A stretch of 64,000 bases of DNA. It comes from Propionicimonas sp020161015 (GTDB lineage Bacteria; Actinomycetota; Actinomycetes; Propionibacteriales; Propionibacteriaceae). The notes beneath the pieces were generated by a model. The model was not told where the DNA came from and did no database searches. It saw only the letters and a list, made by a program, of their open reading frames with translations. This document shows, piece after piece, positions 1 through 6,440 of the stretch (positions within the stretch are counted from its first letter, which is position 1; every line of letters begins with the position of its first letter). A program made the translations under genes and the position numbers. The DNA lies in assembly GCF_964266745.1 (NCBI RefSeq), contig NZ_CAXWGX010000027.1, positions 1-64,000 of the forward strand, read 5' to 3'.

Positions 1-2
1 GC

Positions 3-221
3 CCCTGGCAGCGAGGCACCAACGAGAACACCAACGGGCTCCTGCGTCAGTACTTCCCCAAAGGCACCGACCTGTCCCGCTGGAGCGCCGAGGAGATCAC
101 CGCCGTCGCCGTAGCCCTCAACAACCGGCCACGCAAGACACTCGGCTGGAAGACCCCCGCCGAAGTACTCAACGACCACCTACTCTTGCTCCAACAAGGC
201 GGTGTTGCGACGATCGGTTGA
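3..221 (+). CDS. IS30-family transposase, C-terminal fragment (cut by window edge)
   Basis: The frame open from base 3 encodes the last 72 residues of a DDE transposase of the IS30 type. The recognisable tail is GTNENTNGLLRQYFPKGTDL, then a segment with ALNNRPRKTLGWKTPAE, which is the usual end of the IS30 catalytic domain including the final Glu in the NENTNG context. The 5' part lies outside the window. The stop at 219-221 falls close to where relaxase coding sequence begins, so the right terminal inverted repeat probably overlaps the last codons; the other end is not visible to confirm this. The element appears to have cut off the 5' part of the relaxase gene that follows on the same strand. 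Confidence 0.85.
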   Translation, partial: PWQRGTNENTNGLLRQYFPKGTDLSRWSAEEITAVAVALNNRPRKTLGWKTPAEVLNDHLLLLQQGGVATIG

Positions 222-222
222 A

Positions 223-1640
223 TCCGCCCCGGTCGGAAGCCGCGACTGGGTGAAGAACGGCGACCGTTGGCGGGTCGCGTCCGTCGCAGCGGATGGCAGT
301 CTCCGCGTCCAGAGCTTGCGCTCGAAGCACGCCGTGACGCTGCCCGCCGACTACGTGAGGACGTGGGTCGACCTCGGCTACGCGACGACGATCCACGGCG
401 CCCAGGGGCTCACCGCCGACACCATGCATGGCCTGGCGACGGGGGAGGAGTCGCGAGAGCAGCTGTACACGATGCTGACCCGCGGACGGCGGGCCAACCA
501 TCTCTACCTGCAGGTGGTCGGCGACGGCGATTCGCACGGACTGGCACACACCGACTCGGTGTACCTGCTCACCGGCGTCGAGCGGCTCGAGCGCATCCTT
601 GCCCACGGCGACGCGCCGGTTTCCGCCAGCACGGAGTTGCGCGAGCAGGACAGCCCGGCACGGCTGCTCGCTCCGGCCGTGGCCCGCTACACCGATGCGC
701 TTGCCGTCGCGGCCGAGCAAGTCGTCGGGGCGGACGCCGTCCGGCGACTCGACGTCGAAGCCGACCAGATCGTGTTGTGGCTGACCGAGTGCTCGGCGTG
801 GGAGACACTCCGCGCAGACCTCCTCAGCTTGGCCGCGGACGGCCACGACCCAGTGGCGCTGCTACGGCAGGCCGCGAACCTGGACGAACTCGACACGGCC
901 CGCGACCCCGCCGCCTTACTGGACTCTCGGCTCCAGCTTCTGGTGCCCGAGAAGGCGCCTGGGCCGTTGCCGTGGCTGCGCGGCATCCCGTCCCGGGTGG
1001 CAGAGGACGAGGTGTGGGGTCCCTACCTGCAGGCCCGAGCTGACAGGATCGACAGCCTGGCAGACGGTCTGCGGAGGGAGGTCCGCTCCCACCACCTCCC
1101 CCCGAGCTGGCTAGGGCCGACGTCACTCACGCCTCGGATGTTCGAGAACGGAGTCCTGGTCGGCGATATCACCGTGTGGCGTGCGGTGATGGAGATCCCA
1201 GATTCCGACGCCCGTGCACCGGAGCACCAGCCATGGGGGACGCGGCGGCCCGCTGGCAGCACGACCTGGACACGCGGCTCGACCGAGCGCTGGGCACAGG
1301 GGAGTGGGGTCGGCGTCTCCCGACGCTCGACCCGGCACTCGCGCACGACCCGGAACGGCTCGTGATCGCGCGTCGGCTGCACGGGCTCGCAGAGAAGGGC
1401 GTCGACGTAGCTGAGGTTGTCGACCGCGCGCTCGGGGAGGGGCCGCTGCCGAACGAGCGCCCCGCCTCAGCCCTCTGGTGGCGCGTCGCCGGGATCGCCA
1501 GGGTCTGGCAAGGCTGGCCGCCGTCGCCACGGACCGAGGATGTGTGGGAGACCGTCACGCCGACACCCCGACGACGCCCGGAGCAGCAACACCTGCCCGG
1601 GTACGGCCACGACCGCCACGGGCCCAGCATCGGCTTTTGA
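223..1640 (+). pseudogene. MobF/TraA-type relaxase-helicase, C-terminal remnant with frameshift
   Basis: This is the C-terminal part of an actinobacterial conjugative relaxase with a RecD-like helicase. Early residues include YATTIHGAQGLTADT and YTMLTRGRRANHLYL, matching late helicase motifs (V/VI). These are followed by the long C-terminal region typical of TraA/TrwC proteins. The relaxase domain and Walker A motif are missing, removed by the IS30 element. Frame 1 runs to about 1239. The homologous reading then continues in frame 3 (WQHDLDTRLDRAL, then PNERPASALWWRVAGIARV) to the stop at 1640. Adding one G to the five-G run at 1235-1239 rejoins the two frames as QPWGDAAARWQHDL, so a one-base loss is the simplest explanation. 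It could be decay or a sequencing error. Confidence 0.75.
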
Positions 1641-1666
1641 ATACCACCTACCGAGAAGGAGTAAGC

Positions 1667-1873
1667 ATGTCCGCCATAGAGAGCACCAAGCCCGGCGCCT
1701 TCATTTCCCTGGCCACTGCCGCCGACATGCTGGGGATCAGCGTCCATACCCTGCGCCGCAGGATCGCCGCGGGCGAATTGCCCGCCTATCGCTCCGGCCG
1801 CCGAATCATCCGGGTCCGAATCAACGATCTCGACAAGATGCTTCGGCGGATCCCGTCAACTCACGGCTATTGA
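1667..1873 (+). CDS. Excisionase-like helix-turn-helix protein
   Basis: This 68-residue protein is built almost entirely of an HTH_17/MerR-like winged helix. The segment SLATAADMLGISVHTLRRRI forms the helix-turn-helix and is followed by the basic wing RSGRRIIRVRINDLD. This is the usual form of Xis/recombination-directionality factors and small plasmid regulators in actinobacterial integrative elements. A clear AAGGAG ribosome site at 1656-1661 lies 5 nt before the ATG. It sits on the plus strand just after the relaxase remnant and is convergent with the PARIS-like pair; the integrase is 2.5 kb away on the other strand. Placing an excisionase in an integrase-bearing element is natural, but a small transcription regulator is also possible. 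Confidence 0.7.
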   Translation: MSAIESTKPGAFISLATAADMLGISVHTLRRRIAAGELPAYRSGRRIIRVRINDLDKMLRRIPSTHGY

Positions 1874-2025
1874 GCCGATTCTGGCGGAAGTGAGTCAAGC
1901 AGGCTGGCTTCATCTCCGATCCGGAATCGTCTTCTCGCTTCCCACTGCGGGCTCGGAGGAAGCTCACTCTCAATTCCCCAGATTCATGCGTCGTTGATGG
2001 CGGCCGCTTCCCATATGTGATCTCC

Positions 2026-2940
2026 CTAGAGGGTCCTCAGGACGCGCAGGCCTGCCCAACCCTCAAAGCGCCGGATCCGATCGACCACGGGCCATCCATT
2101 GGCGAGCGAAACATCCGCACCCACACGCACCAGCCGTTCCATCTCGGTGCGGGTGATGCTTGATCCCTGACGATTGAATCGAGCGACGAGGGCCGCCTCT
2201 AGGTCGTGGCCATTGCAGAGTCGCATCCGTCCGCAGGACGCGCACGCACTCACAGAGTGGCGCTTGCAGGCTGAGCCCCATCTTGCGACGGCGGCATTGG
2301 CAACCAGCGCAACTTGGCCAGTTGTCCAGCCGAGCTTCTCACCCAAACGTGCGGCGATGTCTGGGATGCGAAGGTCACTCGTCCCCTGCGCCCACTCCTC
2401 AAACCGGGGAAGGTCCTCGAGCGCGAAACGCCGCTTCTTTCCTGTCGTGACGTCCCTTATGCCCAATGGTAGCTGCAGAAGGCGTGCTTCGTCTTTAGTC
2501 GCATTGAATCGGCACGCAACTTCGGTGCTTACCACCAACTCCTTCTTGATGGCCTTGACCACAGATTCATGGTCGAGGCCCGACGAGAAACAATCTAGGG
2601 CGGCACGCTTTGCGCCGTCGAGGTGGAATAGCAGGTCACACTCGAGGTCGCGATGGCTCGTAATTATCAGGTTGGGTAAGCCTTTAACTGGGGTGTTATC
2701 TTCGTTGTCGCAATCGACCAGGAAGAGGACGCGGCGCTCGTGGGCAGAACCGAGGTTTTGGTGCGCTCCCACGACAAGCGACTTTCCTCCAAGCGCCTGG
2801 ATGTGGACCCCAGGGTTTACCAGCGGGCGCAGCGCCCTCACATCGGAGGGGCCCTCCACGACGAGGATGACCCCGTCGGCGGGCGATGTTGTCACGAGCA
2901 TGCGGAGCATCTGAGCGGCTCCAGTTGGGGTGTAATTCAC
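2026..2940 (-). CDS. DUF4435/TOPRIM-domain protein, PARIS AriB-like effector
   Basis: This 304-residue protein starts with a TOPRIM fold. Residues 26-34 read LVVEGPSDV (acidic E29) and residues 72-80 read LFLVDCDNE (D76xD78), the expected Glu and Asp-x-Asp metal site. A DUF4435-type block follows (TSHRDLECDL, 94-103). Near residues 225-245 there is a Cys/His cluster (C225, H228, C233, C236, C242, H245) ending in CNGHDLEAAL, suggesting a bound zinc. In PARIS systems the DUF4435 protein AriB is the toxic nuclease released by the ATPase AriA. Here the gene lies 6 nt downstream of an ABC/AAA ATPase, the same order. What is seen: the TOPRIM acidic residues and the gene pairing. What is inferred: anti-phage activity and nuclease target. 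OLD-like or other DUF4435-ATPase pairs are alternatives. Confidence 0.75.
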   Translation of the reverse strand: MNYTPTGAAQMLRMLVTTSPADGVILVVEGPSDVRALRPLVNPGVHIQALGGKSLVVGAHQNLGSAHERRVLFLVDCDNEDNTPVKGLPNLIITSHRDLECDLLFHLDGAKRAALDCFSSGLDHESVVKAIKKELVVSTEVACRFNATKDEARLLQLPLGIRDVTTGKKRRFALEDLPRFEEWAQGTSDLRIPDIAARLGEKLGWTTGQVALVANAAVARWGSACKRHSVSACASCGRMRLCNGHDLEAALVARFNRQGSSITRTEMERLVRVGADVSLANGWPVVDRIRRFEGWAGLRVLRTL

Positions 2941-2946
2941 GGACAG

Positions 2947-4260
2947 CTACTGCCTTAGGTCGTCGAGTGATCGCTCCATCTCAGGATGAGATGCAAGAAT
3001 CATTGGCGAATGAGTTGCCATCAAGAACTGAAGCGAAGAGCGTGCGCCCATGTCAATCAAGTGACCAAGTAGCTGGTCTTGCCATCGGATGTGCAGAGAA
3101 ATCTCTGGTTCGTCGATGATCACCAAGGTCCCAGGTTCAGTTTCGAACAGTATCTTGTGTGCCAGGACGACCATTTGCTGCTCGCCGGAGCTCAGTTGGT
3201 TGGCCCTTATTCGGGAGTCACCAACATGGAATCCGAGGCCATCCTCGCGCATCAGTGAGACGGCCTTCCCAACGAACATGGCGTCTAGGAACTCTTTGAA
3301 GGCCGTCAAGCGATCAGCCAAGTCATCGAGACCCTCGAGTTTTGCTTGCGTACTCTTCAAGAACGAAGAGACGACAGTAAGCAAGTGCTGGTTCTCTTCG
3401 TGAAGAGGCAACGCCATGCCGACGGTCGCATCACGATCAAGCAGGCCGACGTTCCGCATCCGCTCTCGTTGCGCGTTGACGGCATCGGCAAGTTGCGCGA
3501 CGGTTTCCCTCTCCGGGGGCGCTTTTTTCAACTCTGCGATGACTGCCGATGGAAATTCTCTGTCGATTCTCTGGGACGCCCGGGCGTACTGCATGTCGGC
3601 CCGGTTAATCCGCTCAGCAATATCGATCGACACTGCCTCTACGGCGCGGCCGACCCGGCCCCGCCGCATGCGCCACGGGGAGTGTCGATCCCTTGGGTTA
3701 GGGCGAGGTTCCTCTATGAGGAGTCGCTGGTCCGTGATGAATGCCACGGGAAAGATCCCCTGGAGTTCGGGATACCAACGAGGCGGGTCCATCCGTGCAT
3801 CGGCTGGCGTGAGCTCCCGTAAAGCTCGTCTCATCTCAGACATCTCTGCCGGCGAGGCGGTGTCGGGTAACCACTCGAAGAGCTGTTCGGCCGCCCGCTC
3901 GCCGTCATATCCTGCCTCGGCGAGTGCATCCCGAGCCCACGGGCTGAGTGCCTCGAGAGCCGCTGAGTGAGTGACGTTCGTCGAATGTCTTCCCCACGCC
4001 AAGCGGCCGCTGCTTCCGTGCTTGGTGAACTCCAGTGCGGGAGAGTCGGAGAAGGTAAGCGTTAGCTTGCTGATCGGTGCGTTGCGGAGTGTTTCGAACT
4101 CGCCCGCAGCGACCGCCCATACCATCCGCAGGATGGTTGACTTCCCCGTCCCGTTGCCGCCAGTGAGTACTGTGCATGATTCGTCGAACGACAGTTCGAG
4201 TGTGTCCTGACGCCCGAAGAGTCCCGAGACGCTCAGCGAAACCAGTCGATTGGTGGGCAT
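2947..4260 (-). CDS. ABC/AAA-type ATPase, PARIS AriA-like sensor
   Basis: This 437-residue SMC/ABC-like ATPase (AAA_15/AAA_21 type) has a complete set of nucleotide-binding motifs. They are Walker A GGNGTGKST (about 34-42), the ABC signature LSSGEQQMVV (356-365), Walker B LVIIDEPEISLH (379-390) and an H-loop in MATHSP (414-419). There are no membrane segments. In PARIS, AriA is such an ATPase, forming a scaffold that holds AriB until a phage anti-restriction protein is sensed. The AriB-like gene follows after 6 nt, so the two should be cotranscribed. Upstream is a 131-bp gap after the integrase stop, with a hairpin and repeats that may carry the promoter. Base composition is visibly less GC-rich than in the surrounding core genes, consistent with transfer. 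Confidence 0.75.
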   Translation of the reverse strand: MPTNRLVSLSVSGLFGRQDTLELSFDESCTVLTGGNGTGKSTILRMVWAVAAGEFETLRNAPISKLTLTFSDSPALEFTKHGSSGRLAWGRHSTNVTHSAALEALSPWARDALAEAGYDGERAAEQLFEWLPDTASPAEMSEMRRALRELTPADARMDPPRWYPELQGIFPVAFITDQRLLIEEPRPNPRDRHSPWRMRRGRVGRAVEAVSIDIAERINRADMQYARASQRIDREFPSAVIAELKKAPPERETVAQLADAVNAQRERMRNVGLLDRDATVGMALPLHEENQHLLTVVSSFLKSTQAKLEGLDDLADRLTAFKEFLDAMFVGKAVSLMREDGLGFHVGDSRIRANQLSSGEQQMVVLAHKILFETEPGTLVIIDEPEISLHIRWQDQLLGHLIDMGARSSLQFLMATHSPMILASHPEMERSLDDLRQ

Positions 4261-4298
4261 GAGCGGACCTTAGCGTTGTTATCAGCGGATTGGGCGCA

Positions 4299-4318
4299 AT
4301 GCCCCTGATGTGGGGCAT
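4299..4318. promoter_or_regulatory. Inverted repeat ATGCCCC/GGGGCAT between integrase and ATPase genes
   Basis: Arms ATGCCCC (4299-4305) and GGGGCAT (4312-4318) enclose a 6-nt loop, and a third ATGCCCC copy lies at 4345-4351. A wider pair, GTCACTTG (4319-4326) and CAAGTGAC (4379-4386), brackets the same gap. The repeats lie just upstream of the ATPase start and downstream of the integrase stop. They could be an operator for the defence pair or a weak integrase terminator; no U-tract is present, which argues against the latter. Confidence 0.4.
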
Positions 4319-4391
4319 GTCACTTGCGGATCGGTTGAATGGCGATGCCCCAGACCGAGGGTGAGGGTGGGCGGATGCCAAGTGACGAAGC

Positions 4392-5552
4392 CTAGTTGCT
4401 GACCAGCTTCGAGAGGCTCTCGGCGATCGACTGATCCCTGCCTTTGGCGGTGTGCTGGTAGAGCAACGCAGCGTTAGCCGTGGAATGCCCGAGTCGCGCC
4501 TGGAGGTCGGCCAGCGTCGCGCCCTGCTGGGCGGCCATCACGGCACCGGTGTGGCGGAGGTCGTGGAATCTGAGGTCCGAGCGCCCGGCGATCTCCGCAG
4601 CCTTCTTGAAGTAGCTCGTGATCGTCGAGGGCCACTGCTGGCGCCCGTTGGCGGCGGGGAACAGCAGGCCCTCCTGGCCGGGCGCCGCGTAGGTCTCGAG
4701 ATGCTCCTGGATGACCGGGATCAGGTGCGGCGGGATCGCCACGTCGCGGATGCCGGCCTCCGACTTGGGCGGCTCGACCTGGATCTTGCGGTTCACCCAC
4801 ACCACGCCGCGGCGCACCTGGATCACGCCGGTCCAGCGTCCGCTCACGTGGCGCAGCTTGATGTCCTTGCGGCGCAGCTCGGCGATCTCGCCGTAGCGCA
4901 GCGCGCACCAGGACGCGAGCAGCACCATCAGCTTCCACTTCTCTGGCATGTTCTCGACGATGACGTCGAGTTCCTCGATCGAGGCAGGCTCGAGCCGGCG
5001 CCGCTTCGGCTGGTAGCCGGCGCCGCGGATGTGCACCGGGCTGGCCTCGACCAGATCCTCGTCGACCGCGCTGTTCATGATCGCCCGCAGCAGCCCGTAC
5101 GCCTTCGAGTTCGCCCGCGGGGTCTCGCTGTTGCCCTCCAGTGTGTCCTCGTACCATCGGCGCACCGCGCCCTTCGTGATGTCGCGTAGCCGCATCCGTC
5201 CGAACGTCGGCACCAGGTGATGCTCCAGCGTGGCCTCGTAGTTGGCCCTGGTGGACGCGCGCAGCGGCTCGCCCTTGTCGGTCCGGCGCTTCGCGATCCA
5301 CTTCTTCGCATAGGTCTCGAAGTCCGGCGTCGTCGCCACCGCACGGGCCTTCTCCGCCCGGTGCCTCGGGGGAGACCACTCGTTGGCCTCGATGAGCTTG
5401 CGCTCCTCGTGGAGCCAGCCCTCGGCGTCGATCTTCGCCTGGAAGGTGGTCGGCGCGACATGCCTCAGGAGGTCCGGGCCCGTGTAGACGGCCTGGTGAC
5501 GACCCGAAGCGAGCTTGCGGATCGACCCGAACTCGCGGCGTTCACGGCCCAT
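4392..5552 (-). CDS. Tyrosine-type site-specific integrase
   Basis: This 386-residue phage/ICE integrase catalyses insertion and excision of the element. It has an N-terminal arm-binding segment (EFGSIRKLASGRHQAVYTGP), a SAM-like core-binding domain (about 75-180) and a catalytic domain. The active-site residues are all visible: Arg in CALRYGEI, His-x-x-Arg in HDLRHTGA, His in LGHST and the nucleophile Tyr in ALLYQHT. The length is normal and nothing looks broken. The start is the ATG complementary to 5550-5552; a 12-bp palindrome lies 14 bp upstream. The gene is transcribed away from the adjacent tRNA gene, the expected target. It is an intact recombinase beside a broken relaxase, so excision might still work while conjugation would not. 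Confidence 0.93.
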   Translation of the reverse strand: MGRERREFGSIRKLASGRHQAVYTGPDLLRHVAPTTFQAKIDAEGWLHEERKLIEANEWSPPRHRAEKARAVATTPDFETYAKKWIAKRRTDKGEPLRASTRANYEATLEHHLVPTFGRMRLRDITKGAVRRWYEDTLEGNSETPRANSKAYGLLRAIMNSAVDEDLVEASPVHIRGAGYQPKRRRLEPASIEELDVIVENMPEKWKLMVLLASWCALRYGEIAELRRKDIKLRHVSGRWTGVIQVRRGVVWVNRKIQVEPPKSEAGIRDVAIPPHLIPVIQEHLETYAAPGQEGLLFPAANGRQQWPSTITSYFKKAAEIAGRSDLRFHDLRHTGAVMAAQQGATLADLQARLGHSTANAALLYQHTAKGRDQSIAESLSKLVSN

Positions 5553-5566
5553 CGGAGGCTCCGATC

Positions 5567-5600
5567 CCTATTGCACGACGTACGCATATCGTGCAATAGG
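5567..5600. promoter_or_regulatory. Perfect 12-bp palindrome upstream of the integrase gene
   Basis: Arms CCTATTGCACGA (5567-5578) and TCGTGCAATAGG (5589-5600) are perfectly complementary around a 10-nt spacer. A third GTGCAA half-site follows at 5612-5617. An AGGAGG/CCTCCT pair (5598-5603, 5618-5623) overlaps the right side. It lies between the integrase start and the tRNA attachment site. It is therefore a candidate operator for the integrase promoter or a recombinase/excisionase binding site; which one cannot be told from sequence. Confidence 0.6.
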
Positions 5601-5682
5601 AGGGGTCGCAAGTGCAACCTCCTGGCCTGTTGCGGCCAACCCGTCCAAGAGTAAGATACCTAGTGAACGAGCAGTAATATGC

Positions 5683-5759
5683 TGGTGGGGCGGGTGGGGC
5701 TCGAACCCACGACCCAGGGATTATGAGTCCCCTGCTCTGACCGGCTGAGCTACCGCCCC
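5683..5759 (-). tRNA. tRNA with CAU anticodon (Met elongator or Ile2)
   Basis: The minus strand folds as a full tRNA. The acceptor stem is GGGGCGG/CCGCCCC (5753-5759 with 5687-5693), the D arm contains AGCTCAGCCGGTCAGAGC, the anticodon arm is GGGACTCATAATCCC and the T arm contains GGTTCGAGCC. Discriminator A and an encoded CCA follow. Anticodon CAT fits elongator Met or the lysidine-modified Ile2; the GACTCATAATC context is compatible with both. The 3' end faces the integrase and is the likely attachment site of the element on the left. Confidence 0.93.
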
Positions 5760-5864
5760 TGAGCGTCCGGATCAACGTAGCGACTCGCGGTGAGCACTGT
5801 CCAAGTCGCCGTCACGCGGGAGCCGGTACGGTTGCGGGACACGCACCCGAGGAGCGCCGCCACG

Positions 5865-6161
5865 ATGGACCTGACCCAGATCGCCGTGTGGGCGGCGACA
5901 GTCGCCGGTCTGGCCGGGCTCGCGGCCGCGTTCTACCGCTCCGATCGCCTGGGCGTGAGGCTGGGGGCGCTCGGCGCCTTCGCGGTGTTCTACTTCGCGG
6001 TGCTGCTGTGGACGCCCACCGATCCGGTGTGGTTCAACCTGACGACGGTGTCGATCCTCCTCATCGCGTTCGGATCGAGGATGAGGAAGCCGGCGTCCAC
6101 CAGCGAGACGGACGCAACGCCGGGCGACGGCCGGGCAGACGAGGAAGGGACGGGACGATGA
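5865..6161 (+). CDS. Small membrane protein of unknown function
   Basis: A 98-residue protein with three probable transmembrane helices (about 6-24, 32-52 and 58-72), followed by a short charged tail rich in Thr, Glu and Asp. The ATG at 5865 is preceded by a purine-rich GAGGAG. The stop overlaps the next start (ATGA), so the two genes are translationally coupled. I do not recognise a family. It is the first core gene on the right of the tRNA. Confidence 0.65.
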   Translation: MDLTQIAVWAATVAGLAGLAAAFYRSDRLGVRLGALGAFAVFYFAVLLWTPTDPVWFNLTTVSILLIAFGSRMRKPASTSETDATPGDGRADEEGTGR

Positions 6162-6397
6162 GCGACGACACCACGACCGACTGGGAGCAGCCGGAGTTCG
6201 AGGACACCCTCGAGGCGACCGCGGTCGAGCTGATCACCGCGGTGGTGCAACAGGTGTTCACCGACCTGGACCCGGTCGCTCTGGTCGAGGCGGAGGCGTC
6301 GCACCTGACACCCGAGGAGCGCGCGGCTGTGGCCGCGCTCATCGACAACGCCGTGGTGGAGCTCGAGGTCGACTTCACCGGGCACGACCACGACTGA
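6158..6397 (+). CDS. Small acidic protein of unknown function
   Basis: A 79-residue, strongly acidic protein with predicted helices around TAVELITAVVQQVFTDL and LTPEERAAVAALIDNAVVEL, and a His/Asp tail (GHDHD). No signal peptide or membrane segment is present. It overlaps the membrane protein upstream by 4 nt, suggesting a shared role, but the function is not recognisable. Confidence 0.6.
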   Translation: MSDDTTTDWEQPEFEDTLEATAVELITAVVQQVFTDLDPVALVEAEASHLTPEERAAVAALIDNAVVELEVDFTGHDHD

Positions 6398-6402
6398 CTG
6401 AC

Positions 6403-6433
6403 CGCCGGCCTGGCCACGTCCGGACGTCCGGCG
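6403..6433. terminator. Possible bidirectional hairpin between convergent genes
   Basis: CGCCGG (6403-6408) can pair with CCGGCG (6428-6433). Inside lies the perfect 12-bp palindrome ACGTCCGGACGT (6416-6427). It occupies the 43-bp gap between two convergent genes. There is no U-tract, so the terminator call is weak. Confidence 0.3.
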
Positions 6434-6440
6434 AGCCCGC

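Larger units (their letters stand above)
1..5759. mobile_element. End of an integrative element inserted in a tRNA(CAU) gene
   Basis: This stretch carries mobile-element genes: an IS30-type transposase tail, a broken MobF relaxase, an excisionase-like HTH protein, a PARIS-like gene pair and a tyrosine integrase whose start lies about 130 bp from the 3' end of a tRNA gene. Tyrosine integrases commonly use tRNA 3' ends as attachment sites, and this tRNA points its 3' end into the element. The tRNA itself is intact, so the right junction lies in or next to it. No second copy of the tRNA 3' end was seen between 1 and 5682, so the left junction is probably outside the window. The relaxase is broken, so self-transfer from this copy is unlikely unless other genes lie further left. 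Confidence 0.7.
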
